Part shown: one piece after another, positions 8,929 through 17,672 of the stretch
How the letters are laid out: every line of letters starts with the position of its first letter
How positions within the stretch are numbered: position 1 is the stretch's first letter
Notes under the pieces: generated by a model
Database searches by the model: none
What the model was told of the DNA's origin: nothing
What the model saw: only the letters and a program-made list of their open reading frames with translations
Position numbers and translations under genes: made by a program
Assembly: GCA_041918155.1 (NCBI GenBank)
Contig: JAYRWH010000080.1
Coordinates: 1 to 64,000, forward strand
Length of the DNA: 64,000 nt
Direction: 5' to 3'
From: UBA668 sp041918155
GTDB lineage: Bacteria > Actinomycetota > Acidimicrobiia > Acidimicrobiales > Ilumatobacteraceae

Positions 8929-11900
8929 TCAGTCGGGCGGGCCGACCCCGGCGGCGTCGTGCCGGCCGCGTTGGATGAGCCGCTCGCGAAGGCTCCGGAA
9001 CGAGTCGTCGACGAGCCCGGCTGCTGCTGCTGCTCGCAAAGCTTCGACGCCGATCTCCTCGACGTGGTACTGCTCCCACTGCTCACCGTGTCCAGCGATC
9101 GCCGCCAAGACGCGCAGCCCGGCCGGCTCCGGCTGCAGGTCCCGGCACCGCTCCGCTACCTCCGAAGCGCAATCGATCACTCCTCCCGTGATTCCGACGG
9201 TTCGTTCGGTCAGCTCGAGCCAACGGTCCGGCGGCAACTCCGTTCCGAGCGCCCACCCACCCGACCCGGCGAGAGCGACAGCGGGCACGTCGTCGCCGGC
9301 CCGGTCGAGCATCTGCTCCCAGAACGCGATGCCGCGTTCGGTGATCACTCGCTGATCCGGTGGGACGTCGATCGAGAGACGGCCGATCTCCCGAGCAACC
9401 TTTGCGAGCGCCCGGTCATGTCTTGCCAGCCCTCTGATGACGCGGTCGAACGAGTATCCGGGAACCTCCCAGAGGTAGGCGATGAGCAACCATGTGACGG
9501 CGTTGGTGGCGTCGCGCCGCGCCGCCCTCAATAGCCTGTCGAGCGAACGCTCGAAGAAGACCCGCGTCGGCCGTGAGTACTTGAGTGTTTGGTCGAACGT
9601 GACCGATCCTAGATCGTCGCCGAACAGCGTGTCGTCGTGCTCGTCGATCCATTCGCTGGCGATCGCCTCGATGAACGCGCGGCTGGCAGCGATGACGGCT
9701 CGGAGTTGGAGTCCGACTGCGCCTTCGAGGAGCAGCACGGACGTCAGCGTCGTCGTCAGCTGCTCGCTGGCGGCACCGGTACGCCGGAACTCCCAGCCGC
9801 CCAAGGCGATCACAGCCTGCAGGCCCCTGCCGTGTGAGCTGTTGATCGCGTCGTGGAGGGGGTCGTCCTGTCGTTCCGAGTCGACATACAGATCGGCCTG
9901 GCTGGCGTCGTCGTGGTGATCGTTCGCAAGCCGGAGCGCGAGTTGCCAGCAGCCGGCCAGATCGTCGTTCAGGTCCGCGTCCGCGTCCGCGAGCGCATCG
10001 ATGAGTTCGACGGCGGAGATGTCGACCTGCGACCAGTCGTCCTCGAAGTCGAAGTCGTCGCTCCCGATCTGTGCCGGCTCCCATCGCTCGGTCGTCACGA
10101 CCTTGGTAGCGGCCACGATTGCAGGTGCGCGGTCGACGATCTGTGTGGCGCTGGCCTTGAGGGAGCTCAGGTAGTGGTCGATGTACACCGGTTCGCGCAA
10201 CGCGCGGACCATCGCGACTGGATCTTCAGCCCAAGCCTGTGGATGCTCCTGCGCGAGCGCCTCGATCGTGCGCGCCAGCTCGCGGGCACTCACGCCCCAT
10301 CTGTCGTTCGGGGTAGGGCGCCAGCGAGTCGCTGTGGCGGCGGCGTCGAGTGGTGCCAGCGCTGCGAGTTCGTCCCGACTGATCGGCGAGCTTCCAACCA
10401 TGGAGCCTGACATCGGCGTCCGCCGGTCGAGGGCGCCGATGTCAGGTATGCCATGTGTCGCCGTCACCGCCTCGATGGCGTCTTCCCATCCGGCAAGCAC
10501 TGGCGCCGGTAGCAGCATCGACCAGCGCCAGGCCCGCGCCGAGTCCCGGTCGATCCGCTCTGGGTCAACCCGCGCCGGCGGGGGCGTCCCGAACTTTGCG
10601 TGCAGGAGTTCGATCTCTTCGACGTCCATCGGGGTGAGGTCTTCCAGCAGCACTCTGTCGTCGCCAGTGGCGGTTTCTGAGGCGAGCCGCGCGCCAAGGT
10701 GGAGCAACTTGGCGCGACGCTCGACGTCAGTGGCACCGGCGAGGACCTGACATGCCAGCCGCTGGCCGAGCTCGCCCTCGACCTTGCCGACGGAATCGAG
10801 CATCGCCGCTGACGCGAGTCCGAGTTCCCTGGCCCGCGGGATCGCCTGCACGAGGTGGTAGGCTACGTCGACGACTGCCTCGGATCTGTTGTCGCCCTCG
10901 ACCGAGAGCGCGGCGATGTCCAGAGCAAGGAACCGCTCCTGGTCCGCCAGTCGGCGCAGTTTGAGCGCAATCAACCGGAAGCGCTCCTCGATGTTCGCCG
11001 ATGTCATCCCTTCGACCAGCCTCGTGACAAGCCGTCGCGTCAAGTAGCCGCCATCGTGGCGGGGCTCGTTGCCGATTAGGGCATCTGCAATCACAAGCTG
11101 TGCCGGATCTGCGGCGTCCAGCCCTTTCGACGCAGTGCCCGCGAACACGCGGACCCCATCATCATCAGGGAACCGTCGCGCCAGCTCGGCCACGATCGGA
11201 TACCCCGCGTGCCCTAGCCAACACGCCGTGCGTGCGATCTCGAAAGCGGCGACCGGACGCTGCTCCTTCGGCAACGAAACCAGCTCGTCCACCATCTGCT
11301 CGAGTACACCCGCGACGACCGTGTCAGCGACTCGCCTGCTGTCCGTTGTGAGCGCGGCCACGGGCCATGGCTCTCCCGCGACGGGAAGTCCGAGGAGGCC
11401 GGCTTGTCGCATCGGCTGCAACCACGCAGGGTCCGCCAGGTGTTGGAGGAAGAGCCGGACGTGGTGACCGTTCAGCGCCAACGATCGAAGCTCGGCGCCA
11501 AGCTCAATGGTGTACGGCAGCGCTGCGAGTTCTTCGAGTCGGCGTGCTATGTCGCTCGGCGGGGCAAAGAACCGCGTGAACCAAGCGACCGCGTCGCTAT
11601 ACAAAGCGCGGACTTCGGCTGTATTTGCGTCTGCGTGCAGGATCGTCTGGGCAGCCTCGCGCAGGCGCTGGTAGTGGACAGTCGGGTCGTCATCTCCGGC
11701 GAGCGGGCTGACGCCGGTCTGCTGCCGAAACCATTCGAGCAGCTTCCTCGTCATGAACGCCTGACGCCTACCGTCCTGGGTGAGACCATCGAGCACCGAG
11801 CCCAACTCGGCGCGAGCCGAGGGTTCATCTGCGCCGGGCTGTTCGCAGACGAGCTTGTACTTGTCCCACGCGTCGAGCGCGGTGCGAAGGCCGCCTTCGG

Positions 11901-12147
11901 CGGCCGGTCGATCACGAACGACGGAATCGAGTGCCTCACGCACGTTGTACGCGGCACTTTCCGCGAAGCGGAACTCGTCGTCGGCGCGGGAGAGGCGAAT
12001 CAGCTCGGCGGCTGCGCGGAGGCACATGAGGACCCGCCGACCGGCGCTTTCCCCGAGTTCAGCGATGATCCGACTCGCGACGGCTTCATCGACGTCCGGG
12101 ACGGGTGACGCGTCAGGATTCTCGGCCGTGGCCATCGGTCCCATCAT
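8929..12147 (-). CDS. Large alpha-helical protein of unknown function
   Basis: I do not recognise this 1072-residue protein. It has no signal peptide, no membrane segments and no visible Walker, HNH, PLD or protease motif. It is almost entirely built of amphipathic helices rich in Ala, Leu, Arg and acidic residues, which suggests HEAT/ARM-like or TPR-like solenoid packing. A very acidic stretch (SDDFDFEDDWSQVDISAVEL, then a DADADLNDD run) lies about two-thirds along. The start is uncertain: ATGs at 12147, 12144 and 12135 are all possible, the last with a weak GGGA site. It stands alone on the minus strand, downstream of an OLD-like ATPase gene by 532 bases, and is flanked by an 18-bp direct repeat. 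A scaffold or sensor in a defence system is possible, purely from context. Confidence 0.7.
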   Translation of the reverse strand: MMGPMATAENPDASPVPDVDEAVASRIIAELGESAGRRVLMCLRAAAELIRLSRADDEFRFAESAAYNVREALDSVVRDRPAAEGGLRTALDAWDKYKLVCEQPGADEPSARAELGSVLDGLTQDGRRQAFMTRKLLEWFRQQTGVSPLAGDDDPTVHYQRLREAAQTILHADANTAEVRALYSDAVAWFTRFFAPPSDIARRLEELAALPYTIELGAELRSLALNGHHVRLFLQHLADPAWLQPMRQAGLLGLPVAGEPWPVAALTTDSRRVADTVVAGVLEQMVDELVSLPKEQRPVAAFEIARTACWLGHAGYPIVAELARRFPDDDGVRVFAGTASKGLDAADPAQLVIADALIGNEPRHDGGYLTRRLVTRLVEGMTSANIEERFRLIALKLRRLADQERFLALDIAALSVEGDNRSEAVVDVAYHLVQAIPRARELGLASAAMLDSVGKVEGELGQRLACQVLAGATDVERRAKLLHLGARLASETATGDDRVLLEDLTPMDVEEIELLHAKFGTPPPARVDPERIDRDSARAWRWSMLLPAPVLAGWEDAIEAVTATHGIPDIGALDRRTPMSGSMVGSSPISRDELAALAPLDAAATATRWRPTPNDRWGVSARELARTIEALAQEHPQAWAEDPVAMVRALREPVYIDHYLSSLKASATQIVDRAPAIVAATKVVTTERWEPAQIGSDDFDFEDDWSQVDISAVELIDALADADADLNDDLAGCWQLALRLANDHHDDASQADLYVDSERQDDPLHDAINSSHGRGLQAVIALGGWEFRRTGAASEQLTTTLTSVLLLEGAVGLQLRAVIAASRAFIEAIASEWIDEHDDTLFGDDLGSVTFDQTLKYSRPTRVFFERSLDRLLRAARRDATNAVTWLLIAYLWEVPGYSFDRVIRGLARHDRALAKVAREIGRLSIDVPPDQRVITERGIAFWEQMLDRAGDDVPAVALAGSGGWALGTELPPDRWLELTERTVGITGGVIDCASEVAERCRDLQPEPAGLRVLAAIAGHGEQWEQYHVEEIGVEALRAAAAAGLVDDSFRSLRERLIQRGRHDAAGVGPPD

Positions 12148-12679
12148 GAACGACGGGTGTGACGGAAAGGGGCATCCTGCGGCGGCGTTTGAGGTGTAAG
12201 TGGAGCCGCGGGGCTTGGGCTCGAGCCGACCTCACGTCGGCCCGGAAGATCGGAGCTGCGCGAGTTGACGATTCACATGGTCGGCTGACCCTCCGAGGCA
12301 GACGCGCTCCGCCCATATCGCTCGGCCGTTGACTTCAGTGTCGATCCCCTGGTGTCCTGCAATGCTGCTCGCCTGAGACGACGTCGGCCGACCGCTTGTC
12401 CATCGCGGCAGCGAAGGCTTCAGTCGGCCGTGCACTCCCGCGAAGTGCAGGGTCGTGCGCCGCATTCACCGAATGCCGGTCAATGGTGCTGTTCGGGGCG
12501 GCGACATCCCGGCGGTATGGGACGCGTGCTACTGCACCGCTTGGTAAGGGCGAACGCGGGCGGGCCGACAAGTTGGCTTCTCCTCGGGATAGGAGGTGAC
12601 TGACCTTGTTCTCTGGCGCTCTTGTGCCTAGCACCGCCGACTCATGAACGTCGAACGCGGAGGTATTTCGGTCGAAGGA
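12148..12679. other. 532-bp intergenic gap between island modules
   Basis: No convincing gene is visible here. Short open frames exist on both strands but have no ribosome sites or recognisable sequence. The gap separates the 3' end of the OLD-like ATPase gene from the 5' end of the 1072-residue gene and so should hold the latter's promoter; I could not fix a clear -10/-35 pair. It contains copy 2 of the 18-bp repeat. Confidence 0.5.
12509..12526. repeat. 18-bp direct repeat, copy 2
   Basis: This copy is identical to 8839-8856 and in the same orientation. Together they bracket the 1072-residue gene (3.65 kb between copies). Confidence 0.6.
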
Positions 12680-14449
12680 CTAATTCCCTCGAATCGCATC
12701 GTCAAGCTGAGCGAGGACCGCCCGCATGTCGACAGCGATGTCGGTTGGGTCGATGTGCGCTGCCAATTTGTCGGAGTTGACCGTCTTGAGCTTCCGTCCC
12801 TGCAGATCAGCATTCAAGGCATGAATGGCCCGCTTGGCGTCTACGATGCTCGATCGTCCTTCCAAGGTCCGCCACGCTCTGTCGTGTTCCAGTTTGGCGG
12901 CTTCAAGGACGGTCTTGACGGCAGTTCGCTTGGTAACGCCGAGCCCGCGCTCTCGTTCCTCGAGTCGCTGGGTCTGGAGTTCCGTCAGAGTGTCGGCAGC
13001 GCACGACTCGATCGCTGCGTCTAGGAGCGTCTTGGCGACGGACAGGTCGATCCCGGTTGCACCGGCGACGCCCGATGGGGTCAGTAGATAGTTCTCCAAC
13101 TCGCGCCGTTGCCACACATGGACGATGGCACCTTGAGCCACCAGTTCATCCGAGATCTCGGTCACGGCAGCGTCGCACCGGAGGTCCCGATCCAATAGAA
13201 CTTGGACGTTGACGGTCCCGCCGAGCGCACCGACGACCTCGGCGAACGCTCCTGCCACGCCGTACCGGCTTAGGCCTCCGAGTGGGATCACGGCGTAGTC
13301 GCGACCTGACGCAAGCGCCTTGGCGTCTACCAGCGACGCAATCTTGGCGAGCACCCGCATGTCTTGGCCCTCTACGAACAGTGCCACGGAGCTTCTTAGC
13401 GCTCGCGCAATGCCCAGTTCCAAACCGCTGCCCAACCGTCTTCCCAGCATTGTCAGGGCCCCGTCTTGCTTCGGCCGATCAGCTCGTCGACGAGATCGGT
13501 CAACCCAAACGGCCGCTCCGGGTGCTGCTTCCGAGAGGATTTCCGTGCTGTGCGTTGCCAATACAACCTGGCTTGGCAAATCGAACACTAAACGGGCAAG
13601 TCGCCGTTGGAGGTCGGGGTGCAAATAGACGTCGGGCTCGTCCAGCACCAGAACATCGGAGTCTCGCTCCCGCCATATGTGATACAGCGCCTGCAGCCAG
13701 ATTTGCATACCGTCGCCAGCCCAAGTTGCCTCGCGCTGCTGCCGTCGACCCGCTTCCCGGAAGTAGAGATCCAATTCGTCGTGTCGCGTTTGAGCAACTT
13801 CGAGCCGGTCTATTTCGGGTGTATTGGTGAGCAGCCAATCGAGCAGCCGTTCCCACTGAAGAGGTTGCCGCTCTGTCCTCAATAGCGCGTTACGGAAGTA
13901 CCTGCTTGTGCGACGCCCGGTGAGGTTGCGGCGGAGAGCGTCATCACTGATGAGCTGTTCGCGGTCGTCAAGCGGAGCGAGCGTCGGAACGACCCCAAGA
14001 GTCGGAAGGAGGTTCTGCGCAGCGATCCGGTACGATCCCCGGAAGCCACGCGGTGCCAGGACGTGACAAGTCGGCTCCCCCGGAGAGTCCTCGTCGTCCA
14101 AGTCGGGCCACACGAGTGCGACCGCTGCGCCAGAATCAAACCGCGCTTCGAACCTCGTCTCATGACGGCCGAAGTCGAATCGTACGTTCTCGTCTGTGAA
14201 CGAAGCAGATTCGATCGCGGCATTTGTCAGACCCCAGCCTCTCATCGGCGAGCCGTCCACCATGCCCCCCATGTTCGGCTCGAGCCGACGCATATGTGGA
14301 ATCATCGTCGCAATCAACCGGAGCCCGGAGATGACGCTGCTCTTCCCGGCGTTGTTCGCTCCAACGAGAACGCTTGGGCCGGCAAGCGGGACGATGCAGT
14401 CGCGAAACCCCTTGAATCGAACCATTCGTACTGCCTGCAGTCTGGCCAT
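12680..14449 (-). CDS. OLD/PARIS-like AAA ATPase fused to a TOPRIM-like domain
   Basis: The 589-residue protein opens with an ABC/SMC-type ATPase: Walker A GANNAGKS (30-37), a degenerate signature region near 243-255, Walker B VLVLDEPD (266-273) and an H-loop ATHST (298-302). From about 355 there is a second domain with FVEGQD (358-363), LLDRD (418-422) and RRELENYLL (448-456). The glutamate-then-LxDRD pattern is TOPRIM-like, and the RELENYLL motif recalls the DUF4435/AriB half of PARIS systems. It could therefore be an OLD-type nuclease or a single-chain AriA-AriB-like sensor. Both groups act against phage. The ATG at 14449 follows a strong GGAGGAGC site. It lies 159 bases downstream of the HEPN gene on the same strand, in DNA that looks less GC-rich than its surroundings. 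Confidence 0.75.
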   Translation of the reverse strand: MARLQAVRMVRFKGFRDCIVPLAGPSVLVGANNAGKSSVISGLRLIATMIPHMRRLEPNMGGMVDGSPMRGWGLTNAAIESASFTDENVRFDFGRHETRFEARFDSGAAVALVWPDLDDEDSPGEPTCHVLAPRGFRGSYRIAAQNLLPTLGVVPTLAPLDDREQLISDDALRRNLTGRRTSRYFRNALLRTERQPLQWERLLDWLLTNTPEIDRLEVAQTRHDELDLYFREAGRRQQREATWAGDGMQIWLQALYHIWRERDSDVLVLDEPDVYLHPDLQRRLARLVFDLPSQVVLATHSTEILSEAAPGAAVWVDRSRRRADRPKQDGALTMLGRRLGSGLELGIARALRSSVALFVEGQDMRVLAKIASLVDAKALASGRDYAVIPLGGLSRYGVAGAFAEVVGALGGTVNVQVLLDRDLRCDAAVTEISDELVAQGAIVHVWQRRELENYLLTPSGVAGATGIDLSVAKTLLDAAIESCAADTLTELQTQRLEERERGLGVTKRTAVKTVLEAAKLEHDRAWRTLEGRSSIVDAKRAIHALNADLQGRKLKTVNSDKLAAHIDPTDIAVDMRAVLAQLDDAIRGN

Positions 14450-14608
14450 GAGCTCCTCCGTGAGCGGAATCTATGTCAGGGACATACGGCCAACGCGCGC
14501 AAGGCCCGCGAGCACGATCAGGCAACGTCATCGTCCCGGCGGGAGGGGCCATTGCGGATCCGTTGAGATATGCCGCAGGTCTATCCAAACGCGCGGCCCT
14601 TGGCGCGG

Positions 14609-15190
14609 CTACCCTACCTGCCGTAGCCAGTCCGTGAGGTACATCCTGATTCGATCGAGTTCGAGCTTGTCGAGGACGTTGTTGTGCGCAATTACGTTTC
14701 GAGACTGCTCAAGTTCTCGAAGGCGGCTTGTAATCCAGGAGACATCCGGGAACAGATCAGAGAAGTCGGACCAGCTGTTCTGGATGATCAAGGCAAGATC
14801 TCCGAAGTCGGTGTAGTTGATGTCGCTCGCGCCTCTGCGAGAGTGCCACCTATTAGCACCCTCCTTCTCCCTGCGAGTCCCCACCTTGTCCTGGATTCCT
14901 CTTGCAACGTTGGTTGCCCACCATTCAGGCCCATGCTGCTGGAGCATTCGGTCACTGATCAGCTCTCGGACAGCGTTCTCAAGGCAGAAGAAGGCCAAAT
15001 AGGCAGGCAGGTTCGACATAGCCTGTGCGCGGATTTCCGCAGAAAAGTCCTCAAGCGGTAGGACGCGTTGCAGTGCGGTGGGATCCGACGCAGGCCGAAC
15101 TGCAAGTCCGTCCTGTTCCATTCCACTGAGCGCCCCCTCGACAGCAAGGCTCTTGAACAGCCAGCTACGCACCTCCGCCAATTCAGTCAC
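14609..15190 (-). CDS. Swt1-like HEPN domain protein
   Basis: The 193-residue all-helical protein carries the HEPN ribonuclease signature R-x4-H as RNVIAH (164-169) near its C-terminus, and the LENAVRELISDRM and GPEWW segments typical of Swt1-family HEPN domains. HEPN proteins are metal-independent RNases and are common effectors in toxin-antitoxin and abortive-infection systems. The GTG start at 15190 overlaps the DUF5343 stop by 8 bases, so the two proteins are almost certainly made together. The OLD/PARIS-like ATPase follows. I infer, but cannot show, that it is the toxic RNase of this cluster. Confidence 0.75.
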   Translation of the reverse strand: MTELAEVRSWLFKSLAVEGALSGMEQDGLAVRPASDPTALQRVLPLEDFSAEIRAQAMSNLPAYLAFFCLENAVRELISDRMLQQHGPEWWATNVARGIQDKVGTRREKEGANRWHSRRGASDINYTDFGDLALIIQNSWSDFSDLFPDVSWITSRLRELEQSRNVIAHNNVLDKLELDRIRMYLTDWLRQVG

Positions 15191-15824
15191 GGAGTTCGTC
15201 CCGAATGGCTCGGAAGATCGCTGTGTACACGGCCACGTCGGAGGTCGCCGGAAGGTGCAGGTGAATGTCGTGACGAAGCGTCAGAGTGGAGAGCAGACCC
15301 CCACTGATGCGCTCGGGCTCGCCGACGGTCGAGGATGAAGGGAGAGTGGCGGTCGGCTCCCCTTCGGCCTCCCCGACATTGCTTGCGCCTGCACCTGTCG
15401 TCGCGCTGCTCCAGTCGGCTAGATCGGCGAGCGCCTTGAATGTGCCGGCCATCTTCTTGGCTGAAGCCTCGCCCGAGCCGGTCGCACTCTTGAACAACTG
15501 GGTGAGTTGGGCGACGCTCTTCTCGTAAGCCGACTGGTCTGAGAGGAAGACTGGCGCCCATCCTTCGCGTATGCCCTGCGCAAGCTCGGCTTTGCCGTTG
15601 GGTCCCTTGAACCGGTTGTAACGTTCGGTTGGGCCTGAATCGCTGGTAAGGAAGCCCAGCGCCTTTAGCACCTTGATGATTCCGCGGTCTCCTGAGCCAG
15701 TGAAGCCCAAGTTGTTCTTGAGAAACTCGTGGGTGAACTTCGGCGGGGTACCTGCTTCACGGATCCTGGCGAAGATCTTGGGGATGTTTCCCATCTGCAT
15801 CATGTACGGCATTTCGTTTGCCAC
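15183..15824 (-). CDS. DUF5343 domain protein
   Basis: Residues 1-110 match the DUF5343 pattern: YMMQMGNIPKIFARI, GTPPKFTHEFLKNNLGF, RGIIKVLKALGFL and AELAQGIREGWAPVF. This looks like a winged-helix-type domain. The rest is a Ser/Thr/Gly-rich linker (about 120-175) and a C-terminal segment with alternating His/Leu (HDIHLHLPATSD). I choose the GTG at 15824, preceded by GGAGGAGC, giving 213 residues. It is the first gene of the DUF5343-HEPN pair. By position it could be the regulator, antitoxin or specificity partner of the HEPN protein; its biochemical role is not known to me. Confidence 0.75.
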   Translation of the reverse strand: MANEMPYMMQMGNIPKIFARIREAGTPPKFTHEFLKNNLGFTGSGDRGIIKVLKALGFLTSDSGPTERYNRFKGPNGKAELAQGIREGWAPVFLSDQSAYEKSVAQLTQLFKSATGSGEASAKKMAGTFKALADLADWSSATTGAGASNVGEAEGEPTATLPSSSTVGEPERISGGLLSTLTLRHDIHLHLPATSDVAVYTAIFRAIRDELRD

Positions 15825-16071
15825 GGCTGCTCCTCCGCTCGGTGGGTCATTAGTACAGCCCAAGGAGACAGTAGGCGAACCTGTGCCGTCGTCGCAGGTA
15901 ACGGAGTTGGTGCGAACGCGCCCTGTGCGGACTCACGTCGTCGATGGTCGCCACTTTCGAGACGCCCATCGCAGCACCAATAGCGAGCTATCTGCGTCCG
16001 TACCGGGTGTCCACCAAGTGCCGGTCTGGGACGCGCCAGATCTGCCGCTATGAGCGGAGGGTGAGCAGGCG

Positions 16072-16470
16072 TCAGCGACGGCGGGGTGGGTGCACCAGAT
16101 TGCGCAGGCGAGCGGTGATGTCGTCGAGGCTCGGGTTGGTGGACGCGACCCACATCACGAAGTCGTAGACGTCGTCGTTGGCGACCTTCGAGGCCTCTAC
16201 ACGGTTGAGCTCCAGGAACACGGCTGTAGCGAGCCAGCCGAGGCGCTTGTTACCGTCGACCAGGGCGTGGTTGTTGACGATGGACTGCAACAAGGCGGCG
16301 GCTTTGGTGAGCAGGTCAGGGTACGCATCCTCGCCGAAGGCCGTGGCCTGTGGTCGCGCGACGGCGGATCCGAGCAGACCCATGTCGCGCACGGGTGCCG
16401 GGTCGCCCAGCAGGGCGCGGGCGAGGTCGAGCAGGTCGTCGAGTTCGAGGTACTCGACCGGGCCGTTCAT
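16072..16470 (-). CDS. doc: Fic/Doc family toxin
   Basis: The 132-residue protein carries the Fic motif HALVDGNKR (H68 to R76), matching Hx(F/L)x(D/E)GNxR, within a compact helical domain of Doc size. Doc toxins phosphorylate or otherwise modify elongation factor Tu; other Fic enzymes AMPylate targets. The usual Phe of the motif is Leu here, which is common in Doc. Its ATG at 16470 overlaps the antitoxin stop (ATGA), the classical arrangement with antitoxin first. It is the outermost right-hand module of the accessory island. Confidence 0.88.
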   Translation of the reverse strand: MNGPVEYLELDDLLDLARALLGDPAPVRDMGLLGSAVARPQATAFGEDAYPDLLTKAAALLQSIVNNHALVDGNKRLGWLATAVFLELNRVEASKVANDDVYDFVMWVASTNPSLDDITARLRNLVHPPRRR

Positions 16471-16670
16471 TCGCCGAGCCGGCGCAGCGCGTCGGCGTGG
16501 CGATCCATGATCTTCGCCGCCGCTGCGCCGACTCGGTCGCGATGCTGGCCGCGGGTGACGAACTCACGCACGGCACGGCGAGCGGCCTCCTGCATCGAGA
16601 TGCCTTCCACCTCGGCGCGCTCGCGCAAGGCTTCCTGCTCGTCGTCGGTCAGTCGCAGCGTCATGGCCAT
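16467..16670 (-). CDS. Ribbon-helix-helix antitoxin partner of Doc
   Basis: The 67-residue protein begins MAMTLRLTDDEQEALRERAEV, a ribbon-helix-helix DNA-binding N-terminus, followed by a helical C-terminal tail that would wrap the toxin. It should neutralise Doc and repress the pair's own promoter. Starts at 16670 or 16664 (both ATG) are possible. A 16-bp palindrome covers the start codons and a spaced inverted repeat lies just upstream. Confidence 0.82.
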   Translation of the reverse strand: MAMTLRLTDDEQEALRERAEVEGISMQEAARRAVREFVTRGQHRDRVGAAAAKIMDRHADALRRLGE

Positions 16671-16695
16671 GACGAGACGGTATCACTCCGATACC
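16659..16695 (-). promoter_or_regulatory. Candidate operator of the Doc toxin-antitoxin pair
   Basis: CGTCATGGCCATGACG (16659-16674) is a perfect 16-bp palindrome covering both possible antitoxin starts. GGTATC-ACTCC-GATACC (16679-16695) is a second inverted repeat with 6-base arms just upstream. Paired palindromes of this kind are typical binding sites for ribbon-helix-helix antitoxins. Confidence 0.5.
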
Positions 16696-16711
16696 AAGCT
16701 CGCCCGGCGGA

Positions 16712-17662
16712 CTACAAGTAGTTGAGGCGCAGGCCGCGGTGGGGCCAGCGCATGTGCAGCAACCGCCCGGTCGAGGAGGCGGTGATGTAGGCGTCGCGGT
16801 ACTCGCCGCTGCCGTCGTTGTCGCCGAAGCAGATGTTGGTGGTGAGCAGGTCGCCGGTGGGCACATGGGTGAACGAGCCGTCGGCGGGGTCGATGACGGT
16901 GATGCCGCCGTTGACGAGCGTGCCCACGCACACGTGCCCCTCGCCATCGACGGCGAGCGAGTCGAGCAACTGGTTGCCGGGAAGGCCGGCCAGGCACTCC
17001 CACGGGTCGAGCATCGAACCGGGGGCGAGCACGCCAGGCTCCACCACATGGCGGCGCAGCACGCGGCCGGTGTGGGTCTCGGCCCAATAGAGCACGTCGC
17101 CCGTGGGCGACAGGCCGACACCGTTGGGCGATTCGGTGGGGAACGCCTGCTCGCTGATGTGGCTGCCGTCGGCCTTCGCGTAGTAAATGCCGGTGAAGTC
17201 GCTCGTGCGCCCGGCCACGTGGCGACGACCGTGGTCGGTGAACCAGAAGCCGCCGTGGCCGTCGAAGACGAGGTCGTTCGGGGCCAGCAGCGGGCGCTCG
17301 TCGCACTCGGTGTACACGTCGGTGACTGCACCGGTGGCGAGCTCGACACGCTGGATGCGGCCACCGCTGTAGCGCGACGGGTCGAAGTCGCCGGGCAGCA
17401 GCAATTCGCCGAGCTCCACCGGGCTGAAGGAGCCACCGTTGTTACACAGGTAGAGCGCACCGTCGGGACCGATGGCGGCGCCGTTGGGTCCACCGGCGAT
17501 CTCGGCGATCGTCTGCTTCGTGCCGTCGGGCAGCACGCGAGTGATCCGCGGGCCGAACATCTCCACCAGGATCACGCTGCCATCGGGCATCGCGATCGGC
17601 CCCTCGGGGAAGCGCAAACCATCGGCAACCACTCTCAACCCCGACCCTGGCAACTCGGACAC
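16712..17662 (-). CDS. SMP-30/gluconolactonase family protein
   Basis: The 316-residue protein is a six-bladed beta-propeller of the SGL family: LRFPEGPIAMPDGSVILVE gives the first-blade metal glutamate, and PNGAAIGPDGALYLCNN, APNDLVFDGHGGFWFTD and SPNGVGLSPTGDVLYWAET give the conserved Asn/Asp positions. Such enzymes hydrolyse lactones of sugars or related compounds using a divalent cation. It has no signal peptide. The GTG at 17662 follows GGGGGAAG and lies 11 bases after the ftsK stop, so it may be a late member of that operon. The real substrate is unknown. Confidence 0.8.
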   Translation of the reverse strand: MSELPGSGLRVVADGLRFPEGPIAMPDGSVILVEMFGPRITRVLPDGTKQTIAEIAGGPNGAAIGPDGALYLCNNGGSFSPVELGELLLPGDFDPSRYSGGRIQRVELATGAVTDVYTECDERPLLAPNDLVFDGHGGFWFTDHGRRHVAGRTSDFTGIYYAKADGSHISEQAFPTESPNGVGLSPTGDVLYWAETHTGRVLRRHVVEPGVLAPGSMLDPWECLAGLPGNQLLDSLAVDGEGHVCVGTLVNGGITVIDPADGSFTHVPTGDLLTTNICFGDNDGSGEYRDAYITASSTGRLLHMRWPHRGLRLNYL

Positions 17663-17672
17663 GGCTTCCCCC

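Noticed and set aside
6228..16711. Prophage or integrative element
   Set aside because: No integrase, transposase, capsid or replication gene is visible and the tRNA gene is about 3 kb outside the region with no duplicated end seen.
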